A stretch of DNA of 64,000 nucleotides from Elizabethkingia bruuniana. GTDB taxonomy: Bacteria; Bacteroidota; Bacteroidia; Flavobacteriales; Weeksellaceae. Below the pieces are notes generated by a model. The model made no database searches, was not told where the DNA came from, and worked only from the letters and a program-made list of their open reading frames with translations. The stretch is from the NCBI RefSeq assembly GCF_002024805.1, contig NZ_CP014337.1, forward strand, positions 3,348,001 to 3,412,000. The letters are read 5' to 3'. A program made the translations under genes and the position numbers. Of this stretch, positions 1-9,059 are shown piece after piece; the stretch's first letter is position 1; the number at the start of each line of letters is the position of its first letter.

Positions 1-1355
1 TCTACCGGCAAAACCTTCACTAAGTTATAATGTTCTTTTAACATAGCCAAATCTCTGGCCTGCGTTGCAGAATTACAGCTTACATATACAATTTTCTCTG
101 GTGACAGATTAAGTATCTGCTCTACAACCTTAGCATGCATACCATCTCTTGGCGGGTCAGTAATTAAAACATCTGCCTTAGGGTGAGATTCTAAAAATTC
201 CTGATTGAAGATATCTTTCATATCTCCACAGTAGAATGTACAATTGGTAAGGCCATTCAGTTCCGCATGCTCTTTAGCTGCATCTATCGCCTCCTGTACC
301 GCTTCTATACCGATTACTTGCTTTGCATTACGGGCAACATATTGTGCAATAGTACCTGTACCTGTATAAAGATCGTATACAACTTCATCTCCTTTCAGAT
401 CAGCAAATTCAAGGGTCTTACGGTACAATTCCAAAGCTTGCTTATAGTTGGTCTGGAAAAATGATTTTGGTCCTATTTTAAATCTAAGCCCATCCATTTC
501 TTCATACAAAAATCCTTCTCCGTAGTAAGTCTGAATATCCAGGTCATAGATACTATCATTTCCTTTTGGATTAATAGCATAAAGCAATGTATGGATTTGT
601 GGAAACTTCTGTAATAAGTAATCAAGAAGCTTTACACGCTCTGTTTCGTTCTCTTCAAAAAGCTGGAATAAAACCATCCATTCTCCTTTAGAGTTCTGAC
701 GCATCATTAACGTACGAAGAAAGCCTTCCTGATTTCTTACATCAAAGAATTCAAGGTTATTTTCCTCGGCATATTCTTTTACAGCAAGACGAATATTGTT
801 GGATGGATCTTCTTGCAGGAAACACTCCTTCAGGTCCAGAATCTTGCTCCACTGTCCCGGAATATGAAATCCTAACGCATTTCTGTCAGCTATTTCTTCG
901 GTAGAATTCACTTCTTCTAATGTAAGCCAACGTGCATTAGAAAAAGAAAATTCCATTTTATTTCTGTAAAAATACTGTTCTGCAGATCCCAGAATAGGCA
1001 CAGCTTCAAAGCCATCAATACCACCAATTCTGCGGATGTTGTTCAGTACTTCATCCTCTTTAAACTCTAATTGCTTTTCGTAACTAAGATTCTGCCATTT
1101 ACATCCTCCACATACACTGAAATGCATACATCTGGCATCTACTCTGTCAGGAGATTCCTCCAGAATCTCTATTGCTTCAGCTTCAATATAGTTCTTTTTC
1201 GACTTTTTCATACGGGCGTTTACCAGATCTCCGGGTACAGCCCCACTCACCAAAATGGTTTTACCATCCTCTGTTTTACCAACAGAAACTCCTTTCGCAC
1301 CGGCTGAAAGGAGTTTGATATTTTCAAGAATTACATTCTTCTTTTTTTTCTGCAT
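1..1355 (-). CDS. rlmD: 23S rRNA (uracil-5-)-methyltransferase RlmD/RumA (C-terminus beyond window)
   Basis: This SAM-dependent enzyme methylates a uracil (U1939 in E. coli numbering) of 23S rRNA. Reading from the ATG at 1355, the N-terminus is a short basic TRAM-like domain. A cysteine cluster of the form CxxxxxCGGC follows at about residues 75-85, as in the 4Fe-4S RumA family. Further along come a SAM-fold segment (YDLYTGTGTIAQ), the DPPRDGMH motif and the catalytic-cysteine motif SCNSATQARD. The frame is open to position 1, so the last residues lie outside the window. The gene starts 6 nt after the stop of the upstream lipoprotein gene, so the two are probably co-transcribed. RlmD is the best call, although other members of the RumA/TrmA family are hard to separate by eye. 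Confidence 0.9.
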   Translation of the reverse strand, partial: MQKKKKNVILENIKLLSAGAKGVSVGKTEDGKTILVSGAVPGDLVNARMKKSKKNYIEAEAIEILEESPDRVDARCMHFSVCGGCKWQNLSYEKQLEFKEDEVLNNIRRIGGIDGFEAVPILGSAEQYFYRNKMEFSFSNARWLTLEEVNSTEEIADRNALGFHIPGQWSKILDLKECFLQEDPSNNIRLAVKEYAEENNLEFFDVRNQEGFLRTLMMRQNSKGEWMVLFQLFEENETERVKLLDYLLQKFPQIHTLLYAINPKGNDSIYDLDIQTYYGEGFLYEEMDGLRFKIGPKSFFQTNYKQALELYRKTLEFADLKGDEVVYDLYTGTGTIAQYVARNAKQVIGIEAVQEAIDAAKEHAELNGLTNCTFYCGDMKDIFNQEFLESHPKADVLITDPPRDGMHAKVVEQILNLSPEKIVYVSCNSATQARDLAMLKEHYNLVKVLPV

Positions 1356-1361
1356 CTTATA

Positions 1362-2873
1362 TTATTTAGCTTTCGCTTCTGTCTTTACTTTTGCTGAATC
1401 CACAGGCGCTGGTGCAGGCTGCATTTGCATTTGTGGCGGCGCAATAGCTGGTCCGGTAATTCCGGATACCTTATCTAAAGCAGTTTTGAAGTCAGGCTCC
1501 ATCATACTCATGAAACTCTTGCTTGCTATTTTACCATCTTTATCTAAGATTACAAAGCTTGGCAATTTAAATCCGTATAGTGCATATTTTTGTGCCATTT
1601 CAGATTTAAGACCTCCTTTTGCATATAGTTTCTGTCCTTCAGTTCCGCTTAGCATTGCTACAGCTGTTTTCTTAAATTGAGCTGCATTGTCATCCACATC
1701 AATGAATACAAAGTTTACTTTACTCTTATAAGCATTAGTAACTTCTTTAAGCATTGGTACTACAGATTCTGCAATATATGGATTCCAAGAAGCATAGAAC
1801 ATAATCAATGTAGGTTTTCCGTTGAATGAAGAAGAAGGTACTTTTTTACCACTCACATCAATAAAGTCTACTGATGGTGCAGCTGTACCAACTTTAAGAC
1901 CGTAAACAGCTTTTTCTACTTTCTCCAATCCTGTTTTAACTTCAGAGTCTTTAATGTTATCATTTAATAACTTCATTAATTTTTCTGAGTTAGCTTGTTG
2001 TGGATGCATATCCATTCCTGCAACAAAAGAAATCAGGTAGTCTTTAACCAATTGAGAATAATCTTTTTTATCCTTGATATAGTTAATGAACATTTCAGTT
2101 GTAGTACCATCTGGCTTTTGGTTTTTCATAGCATAAGCCTGGAAATCCTGACCAAGAGTACTTAGCATATAACCTCTGTATGAAGGATACATTTTGATTT
2201 TAGCATCTTCATCTCCTTTTAGTTCTTTCTGATAATCTTTTAACTTCTGAGTTGCTTTATAATCAGGCTTTCCTGTAACCTGTCCGTGAAGCTCTATATA
2301 TTTCCCGGAGAAAGAAAGAAGATTAACATCTAGTTCATCTTTTTTCCATTTTACTAAATCACTGTCAGCACCTGTAGATTTCGCCAGGTTATCCATTTCT
2401 TTATTCAAGTCTGATCTGAATTTCTTCAGCTGATCTATGAATTTAGTTTCATCCTGAGTGATGATATCTTGTTGAATTTTAGAAAAATAATTATCTAAAT
2501 AAGTTTGTGTCTTTTGTAAAAAGACATTGTTTTTTGAATCTCCTTCAACAGTAAATACTTTTGGGAAACCAGCTGCGCTGTTACCAGAAAGCCTTACATT
2601 CTCACCACCTTTTAAATAAACGGTACCATAGTTACCTCCATAAGAAAGTGTATATACACCATTTTTAGGAATCTGGATTGTATCAGAGAAATTTCCTTGT
2701 GCATCTACACCAAAGTTAGCGATAGGCAGTGTTGCGACACCTGACATGTCAACAATTTCTATTCTTTCCAATGGTGAGCCTCCGATAACTTTACCAGAGA
2801 TAACAACAGTCTTTTTGTTTGAACAAGACACTATAAATAAAGTGCATAATACTATTAATAATAGTTTTTTCAT
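1362..2873 (-). CDS. Thioredoxin-fold lipoprotein (DUF4369-like plus TlpA-like domain) lacking CxxC
   Basis: A 503-aa predicted lipoprotein with a lipobox ending at Cys17 (FIVSC). Residues 22-100 resemble the beta-rich DUF4369-type N-terminus common in Bacteroidota TlpA-like proteins. A helical middle follows, and a thioredoxin-like domain covers about 325-460. At the active site the usual WCxxC is replaced by WNPYIA, while the cis-proline loop (LPSFVILD) is kept. The mature protein has no cysteine other than the lipidated one, so it cannot act as a thiol oxidoreductase in the normal way. The tail is rich in Pro, Ala, Gln and Met (about 475-503). A -7-like TATTTTTG lies on the minus strand at 2893-2900. 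The fold assignment is solid, but the function (binding or chaperone role) is unknown. Confidence 0.8.
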   Translation of the reverse strand: MKKLLLIVLCTLFIVSCSNKKTVVISGKVIGGSPLERIEIVDMSGVATLPIANFGVDAQGNFSDTIQIPKNGVYTLSYGGNYGTVYLKGGENVRLSGNSAAGFPKVFTVEGDSKNNVFLQKTQTYLDNYFSKIQQDIITQDETKFIDQLKKFRSDLNKEMDNLAKSTGADSDLVKWKKDELDVNLLSFSGKYIELHGQVTGKPDYKATQKLKDYQKELKGDEDAKIKMYPSYRGYMLSTLGQDFQAYAMKNQKPDGTTTEMFINYIKDKKDYSQLVKDYLISFVAGMDMHPQQANSEKLMKLLNDNIKDSEVKTGLEKVEKAVYGLKVGTAAPSVDFIDVSGKKVPSSSFNGKPTLIMFYASWNPYIAESVVPMLKEVTNAYKSKVNFVFIDVDDNAAQFKKTAVAMLSGTEGQKLYAKGGLKSEMAQKYALYGFKLPSFVILDKDGKIASKSFMSMMEPDFKTALDKVSGITGPAIAPPQMQMQPAPAPVDSAKVKTEAKAK

Positions 2874-3069
2874 CTCAAAATTTTAATAGAAGCAAAAATA
2901 ACCTTTTTTCCATATATATCCCTGATTTTGTCATCTTTTAATATTATTTAACGCTTACTTCTGTTTTCACAGTGTGCTTTAAGACTGAAATTAAATTTTT
3001 CTCTCCAGCATCATTCTCTAAAAAAAATCAGCTCCGGGTTTAAAATGACATTATTATGTTTTGTTATCA

Positions 3070-3096
3070 AAGAAAAAACCGCTGAATTCAGCGGTT
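3070..3096 (-). terminator. Intrinsic terminator after the GG-leader peptide gene
   Basis: A perfect 20-bp palindrome at 3077-3096 (AACCGCTGAATTCAGCGGTT) is followed on the minus strand by a T-rich run (TTTTTTCTTT overlapping its end). It lies about 110 nt after the stop of the small peptide gene and is oriented to end that transcript. Confidence 0.8.
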
Positions 3097-3132
3097 ATAT
3101 TTATACGAGGATGATAGTTGTTCATTTCCTCC

Positions 3133-3180
3133 AACAGCTAAAGGCTGTTCTAATTTAGTAACTTCAGTCTTGGAACTGAA
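3133..3180 (-). other. Two stem-loops in the 3' untranslated region of the peptide gene
   Basis: Two short inverted repeats precede the terminator: TTCAGT/ACTGAA with a 6-nt loop (3163-3180) and AACAGC/GCTGTT with a 5-nt loop (3133-3149). Together with the terminator hairpin they give a structured 3' UTR of roughly 130 nt. The stems are visible directly, but any role in RNA stability or as an sRNA is speculation. Apart from these and the terminator, the non-coding stretch 2874-3204 shows only AT-rich sequence and a possible promoter for the lipoprotein gene. Confidence 0.45.
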
Positions 3181-3204
3181 TAAAAATGGGTAAAAAAAAT
3201 GAAA

Positions 3205-3423
3205 TTAAGGCTTACGAGGTATAACGCCGTCTATGACTTTGTCTATACCACCAATAATACCGTCACGAACTTTTTTCAGCTCCTGTTCGATTTTACTCAA
3301 CTCTTTGTCAAGACCTCCAATGATATTACCTAGAAGTCCGCCTCCAACAATACTGTTCAGTTCTTTAGAGGATAATTTTTTTCCGCCAAAATTCAATTTG
3401 GTCTCTAAATTTTTATTTTCCAT
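3205..3423 (-). CDS. Small bacteriocin-like peptide precursor with double-glycine leader
   Basis: A 72-aa peptide. Residues 17-28 read LSSKELNSIVGG, an exact fit to the double-glycine leader consensus LSxxELxxIxGG that is cut by C39-peptidase ABC exporters. Cleavage after Gly28 would release a 44-residue, cysteine-free core with glycine-rich hydrophobic patches (GLLGNIIGG, DGIIGG) and alternating charged residues, nearly neutral overall and plausibly an amphipathic helix. No exporter, immunity gene or modifying enzyme lies next to it, so it is an orphan precursor. It has its own terminator, and the AT-rich region upstream (3424-3550) probably holds its promoter. The leader is visible in the sequence. 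Bacteriocin, signalling or another secreted-peptide role is inference. Related small GG-leader peptides are often annotated in Chryseobacterium-type genomes. Confidence 0.75.
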   Translation of the reverse strand: MENKNLETKLNFGGKKLSSKELNSIVGGGLLGNIIGGLDKELSKIEQELKKVRDGIIGGIDKVIDGVIPRKP

Positions 3424-3550
3424 TACGTTTAGATTTGGTAATACTAATTTATAAATAATTATTTATTATTAAATATTAAATAATTAAAATATATAAAATT
3501 TAACATATCAATAATAACCAACATTACCATACAGATAAGGTTTACAAATA

Positions 3551-3578
3551 AAAAAAGCCGCTAATAAGCGGCTTTTAT
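3551..3578 (-). terminator. Terminator of the sdhCAB operon
   Basis: A 10-bp stem AAAAGCCGCT/AGCGGCTTTT with a 4-nt loop lies 21 nt past the sdhB stop and is followed on the minus strand by further Ts. The T-run is also good on plus, but no plus-strand gene ends here. Confidence 0.85.
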
Positions 3579-3597
3579 TTATAAAGAGATTATAATC

Positions 3598-4371
3598 TTA
3601 GTGATTAGCTGTTGTAAAGTTAGCACTTAGATATTCTCTGTTCATTCTTGCAATGTTCTCCAAAGAGATACCTTTTGGACATTCAACCTCACAAGCTCCT
3701 GTATTAGAACAGTTACCGAATCCTTCTTCGTCCATTTGTTTTACCATGTGAAGTACTCTACGTTTTGCTTCAACTCTACCTTGTGGTAACAATGCAAACT
3801 GAGAAACTTTAGCACCTACAAATAACATTGCAGAACCATTTTTACAAGTTGCTACACAAGCTCCACATCCGATACATGCTGCAGCATCCATTGCCTTATC
3901 AGCATCTTCTTTTGGTACAGGGATATTGTTAGCATCGGTTGTTCTACCTGAAGTATTTACAGAAATAAAACCACCGGCAGCCATTACTCTGTCAAATGCA
4001 GAACGGTCTACTACCAAGTCTTTGATTACTGGAAAAGCAGCACTTCTCCATGGCTCGATATGAATAGTTTCGCCATCTTTAAAATGACGCATATGCAGCT
4101 GACAAGTAGTAATACCTGTATCAGGACCATGCGCTCTACCATTAATGTATAGAGAACACATACCACAGATACCTTCACGACAGTCGTGATCGAAAGCGAT
4201 AGGGTCTTTTCCTTCGTTAATTAAATTTTCATTCAGAATATCTAACATTTCAAGGAATGAACTGTCTGTAGATACGTCTGAAATCTTATAGGTTTCGAAC
4301 TGACCTTTTGTCTTATTATTTTTTTGTCTCCAAATTTTCAGTGTAAGATTGAGACCTTTTTTTTCACTCAT
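3598..4371 (-). CDS. sdhB: Succinate dehydrogenase iron-sulfur subunit
   Basis: A 257-aa electron-transfer subunit of complex II, carrying electrons from SdhA flavin to the membrane haem/quinone site. All three cluster ligand sets are present: [2Fe-2S] at Cys64, Cys69, Cys72 and Cys90; [4Fe-4S] at Cys166, Cys169, Cys172 and Cys176; and the third cluster around Cys221, Cys227 and Cys231. Length and motif order fit the fumarate reductase/b558-type SdhB family. It is the last gene of sdhC-sdhA-sdhB, starting 23 nt after sdhA, and is followed by a terminator. It could formally be called fumarate reductase subunit B, but in an aerobic flavobacterium SdhB is the likelier role. Confidence 0.95.
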   Translation of the reverse strand: MSEKKGLNLTLKIWRQKNNKTKGQFETYKISDVSTDSSFLEMLDILNENLINEGKDPIAFDHDCREGICGMCSLYINGRAHGPDTGITTCQLHMRHFKDGETIHIEPWRSAAFPVIKDLVVDRSAFDRVMAAGGFISVNTSGRTTDANNIPVPKEDADKAMDAAACIGCGACVATCKNGSAMLFVGAKVSQFALLPQGRVEAKRRVLHMVKQMDEEGFGNCSNTGACEVECPKGISLENIARMNREYLSANFTTANH

Positions 4372-4394
4372 AACTTTTATTTTAAGGTTGGAGA

Positions 4395-6404
4395 TTATTT
4401 GTAACTTCTTGTTTTAACTTCGATGTTGTCGTAAACAAGATCTTCTTTGTGCATTACCTCGTGGTTGATATCTGCTCCTTTGTATTCCCAGGCAGCAACA
4501 TATTTGTAGTTCACATCATCACGCTGAGCCTCACCATCTGGCGTAGAATACTCTTCACGGAAGTGACCACCACAAGATTCATTTCTGTTTAATGCATCAA
4601 TTGCCATTAGCTGACCTAGTTCCAGGAAGTCTGCAACTCTGAAAGCTTTTTCTAATTCCGGATTCAGGTTATCTGCATCTCCCGGAACTCTTACGTTCTG
4701 CCAGAAATCTTTTCTTACCTCTTCAATTTCTTTAATCGCTTCCTCAAGTCCCTGAGCTGTACGTCCCATACCAACTTTATTCCACATAATGTTTCCTAAT
4801 TGCTTATGGAAATGATCTACAGAATGAGTTCCTTTATTGGTAAGGAAGAATTCAACTTTATTTTTAATTTCTGTTTCAGCCTGATCAAATTCAGGTGTAT
4901 TCGTTGGTATAGCACCGGTTCTGATATCTGCAGAAAGATAATTAGCAATTGTATATGGCAATACAAAATAACCATCTGCAAGACCTTGCATAAGTGCAGA
5001 AGCCCCTAGTCTGTTTGCACCGTGATCGGAGAAGTTAGCTTCACCTACAACGAAACATCCCGGAATAGTAGACATCAGGTTATAATCTACCCATACACCA
5101 CCCATTGTATAGTGTACAGCAGGATATATCTTCATTGGAGTTTCATATGGATTATCCGCAGTAATTTTTTCATACATCTGGAAAAGGTTACCATATTTCT
5201 CTTCAACCCAAGCTTTACCTAAAGAATAGATTTGTGCAGAAGAAGGATTGTGGATATTCTGCTCAGTAGCAGACTCCTTACCTTTCTTCATAATCTCCGT
5301 AGAGAAATCTAAGTATACACCTTCTTTAGTATCATTATTTTCTATACCGAAACCAGCGTCGCATCTTTCTTTAGCAGCACGTGAAGCAACGTCACGCGGC
5401 ACTAAGTTACCAAACGCAGGATATCTTCTCTCCAAATAGTAATCTCTGTCTTCTTCAGCAATATCTTTTGCCTTTTTCTTTCCTTCACGGATAGCAATAG
5501 AATCTTCAATCTTTTTAGGCACCCAGATTCTTCCTGAGTTTCTTAGAGATTCAGACATCAACGTTAGTTTAGACTGCTGTGTTCCATGTACCGGAATACA
5601 TGTAGGGTGAATCTGAACGTAGCAAGGGTTTGCGAAGTAAGCACCTTTTTTGTGAATTTTCCATGCAGCGGAAACGTTAGATCCCATTGCATTTGTAGAA
5701 AGGAAGTAAACGTTACCATAACCACCGGAAGCAACAACTACAGCGTGAGCAGAATGTCTTTCGATTTCTCCTGTTACCAAGTTTCTTGCAATAATCCCTC
5801 TTGCTTTTCCGTCTACAATAACCAGCTCCATCATCTCGTGACGGTTGTACATTTTAATACGACCTTTACCAATCTGACGGCTCATTGCTGCGTAAGCACC
5901 TAAAAGAAGCTGCTGACCTGTTTGCCCTTTTGCATAGAAAGTTCTTTTTACCTGAACCCCACCAAAAGAACGGTTATCCAACATACCACCATATTCTCTA
6001 CCAAATGGCACCCCTTGGGACACACACTGGTCTATGATGTTACCAGAAACCTCAGCCAAACGGTATACGTTAGCTTCTCTTGCACGGTAGTCACCACCTT
6101 TAATAGTATCATAAAACAAACGATAGACAGAGTCACCATCGTTCTGATAATTTTTTGCTGCGTTAATACCTCCCTGAGCTGCAATAGAGTGAGCTCTTCT
6201 TGGAGAATCCTGATAACAAAAAGCTTTTACGTTATAGCCTTGTTCTGCCAAAGTTGCTGCTGCTGAACCGCCCGCAAGACCTGTTCCTACAACAATAATA
6301 TCAATTTTGTCCCTGTTGTTTGGCGCAACAAGTTCCATGTGATCTTTATGATTTTTCCATTTGTCAGCCAATGGCCCCGCTGGAATTTTAGAATCTAAAC
6401 CCAT
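4395..6404 (-). CDS. sdhA: Succinate dehydrogenase flavoprotein subunit
   Basis: A 669-aa catalytic subunit that oxidises succinate to fumarate in the TCA cycle. The N-terminus has the FAD-binding motif [10 protein letters not shown] at about 40-50. His72 in [11 protein letters not shown] is the expected covalent FAD attachment site. The substrate-domain motif [10 protein letters not shown] and the capping-domain segment [15 protein letters not shown] follow. The length fits the non-classical SdhA found with a single b558-type membrane subunit, longer than the roughly 590-aa proteobacterial enzyme. It lies between sdhC (15 nt upstream) and sdhB. Confidence 0.95.
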   Translation of the reverse strand: MGLDSKIPAGPLADKWKNHKDHMELVAPNNRDKIDIIVVGTGLAGGSAAATLAEQGYNVKAFCYQDSPRRAHSIAAQGGINAAKNYQNDGDSVYRLFYDTIKGGDYRAREANVYRLAEVSGNIIDQCVSQGVPFGREYGGMLDNRSFGGVQVKRTFYAKGQTGQQLLLGAYAAMSRQIGKGRIKMYNRHEMMELVIVDGKARGIIARNLVTGEIERHSAHAVVVASGGYGNVYFLSTNAMGSNVSAAWKIHKKGAYFANPCYVQIHPTCIPVHGTQQSKLTLMSESLRNSGRIWVPKKIEDSIAIREGKKKAKDIAEEDRDYYLERRYPAFGNLVPRDVASRAAKERCDAGFGIENNDTKEGVYLDFSTEIMKKGKESATEQNIHNPSSAQIYSLGKAWVEEKYGNLFQMYEKITADNPYETPMKIYPAVHYTMGGVWVDYNLMSTIPGCFVVGEANFSDHGANRLGASALMQGLADGYFVLPYTIANYLSADIRTGAIPTNTPEFDQAETEIKNKVEFFLTNKGTHSVDHFHKQLGNIMWNKVGMGRTAQGLEEAIKEIEEVRKDFWQNVRVPGDADNLNPELEKAFRVADFLELGQLMAIDALNRNESCGGHFREEYSTPDGEAQRDDVNYKYVAAWEYKGADINHEVMHKEDLVYDNIEVKTRSYK

Positions 6405-6419
6405 AATAATATTTATTGG

Positions 6420-7082
6420 TTATTGAGTTACATAATGAAAGATAGCAATAAAAATAAATCCTAAAGGAATGATTACTGCGTAAACATTTCCGATAGTTTT
6501 AATTGCTGGTAAATACTTTGGATGATTAGCCCCAACCGATTGGAAAGAAGACTGAAATCCATGAGATAAGTGAAGACCTAGTAATACAAATGAAACTACA
6601 TAAAGCGCTACTCTCCACAGATCTGCAAATTTGTGATGAAGCTCTTCCCAGTAACGCGTAGGCTCTGGTGACAAATGCTTTACATATTTGAAATCCATTT
6701 CATGAATCCAAAAATCGTAAAGGTGTAATGCCAAGAAAGCTAAAATTACTGCTCCTGAAATAATCATATTTCTGGATACCCATGTAGCATTAGCTCCATT
6801 GTTGCTGTAACCGTATTTTACCGGACGTGCTTTGTTATTCTTCGCCTCAAGAATAAAGCCCATTACAAAGTGAAACACTACTGCAAACCCTAAAATAGGT
6901 TGCATTAAAAACTGTACAAGCGGGTTATATCCCATAAAATGAGACGCCTCATTAAAGGCATCCTGACTAAAAACCGAAATAAGGTTTACAGAAAGGTGCA
7001 TAATAAGGAATATCAGCAAAAACATCGCTGATAAAGCCATAAGGAATTTTCTCCCGATTGATGAAGATGTCAATCCTGCCAT
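6420..7082 (-). CDS. sdhC: Succinate dehydrogenase cytochrome b558-type subunit
   Basis: A 220-aa membrane anchor predicted to have five transmembrane helices (about 10-35, 55-80, 100-125, 155-175 and 190-215). Spaced histidines on the helices (HLSVNL, HFVMGF, HLYDFW, HLSHGF) fit a diheme cytochrome b that passes electrons to menaquinone. It opens the sdhCAB operon, and no separate SdhD is present, as expected for this family. A -7 box TAATTTTG lies on the minus strand at 7112-7119, about 30 nt before the start, without a clear -33 TTG. Confidence 0.92.
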   Translation of the reverse strand: MAGLTSSSIGRKFLMALSAMFLLIFLIMHLSVNLISVFSQDAFNEASHFMGYNPLVQFLMQPILGFAVVFHFVMGFILEAKNNKARPVKYGYSNNGANATWVSRNMIISGAVILAFLALHLYDFWIHEMDFKYVKHLSPEPTRYWEELHHKFADLWRVALYVVSFVLLGLHLSHGFQSSFQSVGANHPKYLPAIKTIGNVYAVIIPLGFIFIAIFHYVTQ

Positions 7083-7191
7083 AGTCTAATTATATTATTT
7101 TTCTAATTTCACAAAATTAACAATTCTTGTGCGTGTAGTAAATGAGATTCATCATTAAACCTTAGTTTATATTGAATCTAAATAATTAACA

Positions 7192-8964
7192 TTATTTAAC
7201 AGATTTTATCTCATTTCTATATTTCAACTGATCAAATTCCTTAGTGTTAAAATAAATAATTTCATAATTCTTAATTCTTCGGGAAACGACATAAGGCTTA
7301 ACTAAGTAATTTTCAATCTTATTTTTATTCAGATTATCAGCAAAAAAGAAGACAACTTTGTCATTTTTTCTGACAGAAAAAATCTTCTGATTAAAATACT
7401 GATGACTCAAGAATTCTTCTTTATGAAAAGCATGAATATTTAACCCTAGTCTTAGCAAAAAGAAAAAACAGACTACAAAACAGAACTGAAGCACTCTCTT
7501 ATTCCTTCTTTCTTTTATCAGAAACCTCAGCAAATACAGAAACACAAAAAGCAATATAACTTCAGATAAAGACATTGGTATATCTTCAAAAAATAAAAAA
7601 TCTGCCTGAGCAAAAAAATGGATGATTTTTAATAAATGAATAATTAGCTGGTCATAAAGAAAATTAATCACAAAAACATCTCCAAAAAAGTTCAACACGA
7701 AAACCATTAACAGGGAAAAGACAATAATAATTTCTGAGAGCGGAACTACAACCAGATTCGCAATAACAGAAACTAAAGAGAATTGATGGAAATAATACAA
7801 AATAAGCGGTAAGGTTATCAATTGTGCTGAAAGTGTAATACTGACTATCTGAAGAAAAAAATCATGAATATTATTTCGGGCTTTAGGCAGACAGTTTAAT
7901 ATAGGCCGGTTTAACCAATAAATTCCGAATACCGCCAGAAAGCTTAATTGAAAACCTATATCAAACAACTGCTGAGTATCTGCTATCAAAATTATCAGTC
8001 CAGACAATGCCATGGAATGTAATAAATCCGATTTTCGCTGTAAAAGCACCATAACATAGTAAAATGTGAGCATAAGACAGGATCTCACAACTGAACTTCC
8101 ATAATCTATGAATACCGCGAAAACCCATATTAATATTAAACTTATTATGACAGCGATATTTTTGAATTTTAACGGAGTGCTTCTTTTCAGAACAAACATT
8201 AATAACCAGAAAATAATCACCATATGCGTTCCGGAAATTGCTAAAAAATGAACAAGACCCGTTTTAGTGAAATCTGATGATACACCTGCATCCATATCAG
8301 TTCTATCCGCAAGGATGATACCTTTCAGAAAATCTCTGGACTCTGAGGAAAGTGATGAATTATCAATACGCTGTAAAACATCAAGACGAATCTGCTTCAC
8401 TTTATCTGCCAACAATGTATTTTTTAGACTAGCTACAGGTTCTTCTTTTGAATAGATCTGATAAGCCACATTATTCCGCAACATGTATTTCTGATAATTG
8501 AACTGGTAATCGTTCTGCGGAGGTTTAATCTTATTGATATAGTAAATTCCTGAATAAGTATGTGTAAAATCTAATCCGTTTCTATCCTTTTTCAAACTAT
8601 AAACAGCATAAAAAGGTCGCACCAGCTTTTCTTCTCCGCCGATTGCAGATACATATATAATATAACGTCTGTTTTCTTCCGTGCTGTTAAGCTTTTTTAC
8701 AATCTGAAAATTAATAGCCAGCTTTCCTTTAAAGTCAGGAAGGCTTTTATCCGGTGAATTAAATGAATGTGAAAGCTGCCCCAGAAAAATAAAGAACAGC
8801 ATAAATGCTATAGCTTTTCCCTTTTTAAAACAAAAAGAAATCAAGGAACAAACAACAACAAGCATAACGAATCCTGCAGCGTTTTTGTCTGCAGAAAATT
8901 CATCTCCGGCTAAAATTCCAATTGAGAAAGAAATGAAAAGACAGAAAACAGGCTGCTTTTTCAT
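7192..8964 (-). CDS. comEC: ComEC/Rec2-family competence protein
   Basis: A membrane protein proposed to form the DNA-uptake channel. The start is set at the ATG at 8964, giving 590 aa and beginning MKKQPVFCLF; an in-frame TTG two codons earlier is less likely. Several N-terminal helices are followed by a soluble DUF4131-like segment (about 50-180). The competence domain comes next, with FLAISGTHMVIIFW at about 240 and many further helices up to about 500. The C-terminus is a short soluble tail with no HxHxDH metallo-beta-lactamase motif, which longer ComEC proteins carry. It lies 95 nt downstream of lpxB on the same strand. The family is clear. Whether natural transformation works in this organism is not shown. 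Confidence 0.85.
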   Translation of the reverse strand: MKKQPVFCLFISFSIGILAGDEFSADKNAAGFVMLVVVCSLISFCFKKGKAIAFMLFFIFLGQLSHSFNSPDKSLPDFKGKLAINFQIVKKLNSTEENRRYIIYVSAIGGEEKLVRPFYAVYSLKKDRNGLDFTHTYSGIYYINKIKPPQNDYQFNYQKYMLRNNVAYQIYSKEEPVASLKNTLLADKVKQIRLDVLQRIDNSSLSSESRDFLKGIILADRTDMDAGVSSDFTKTGLVHFLAISGTHMVIIFWLLMFVLKRSTPLKFKNIAVIISLILIWVFAVFIDYGSSVVRSCLMLTFYYVMVLLQRKSDLLHSMALSGLIILIADTQQLFDIGFQLSFLAVFGIYWLNRPILNCLPKARNNIHDFFLQIVSITLSAQLITLPLILYYFHQFSLVSVIANLVVVPLSEIIIVFSLLMVFVLNFFGDVFVINFLYDQLIIHLLKIIHFFAQADFLFFEDIPMSLSEVILLFVFLYLLRFLIKERRNKRVLQFCFVVCFFFLLRLGLNIHAFHKEEFLSHQYFNQKIFSVRKNDKVVFFFADNLNKNKIENYLVKPYVVSRRIKNYEIIYFNTKEFDQLKYRNEIKSVK

Positions 8965-9059
8965 TAACAATCAATTTAATTAAACTTAGTTTCAATACAT
9001 TCGAATCTTAAATTTAATTAAAAAAATAAATTAAAAGCAAGTTATATAGGAAAATAAAA

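Noticed and set aside
3054-3125. A 23-codon minus-strand frame with a GGAGG-like sequence before its ATG, downstream of the GG-leader peptide
   Set aside because: It runs straight through the terminator palindrome, has no recognisable peptide features, and SD sites are rarely used in this group.
4800-6266. Several plus-strand open frames of 60-114 codons opposite sdhA
   Set aside because: Antisense shadows of a highly conserved gene; no promoter, no start context and no protein-like composition.
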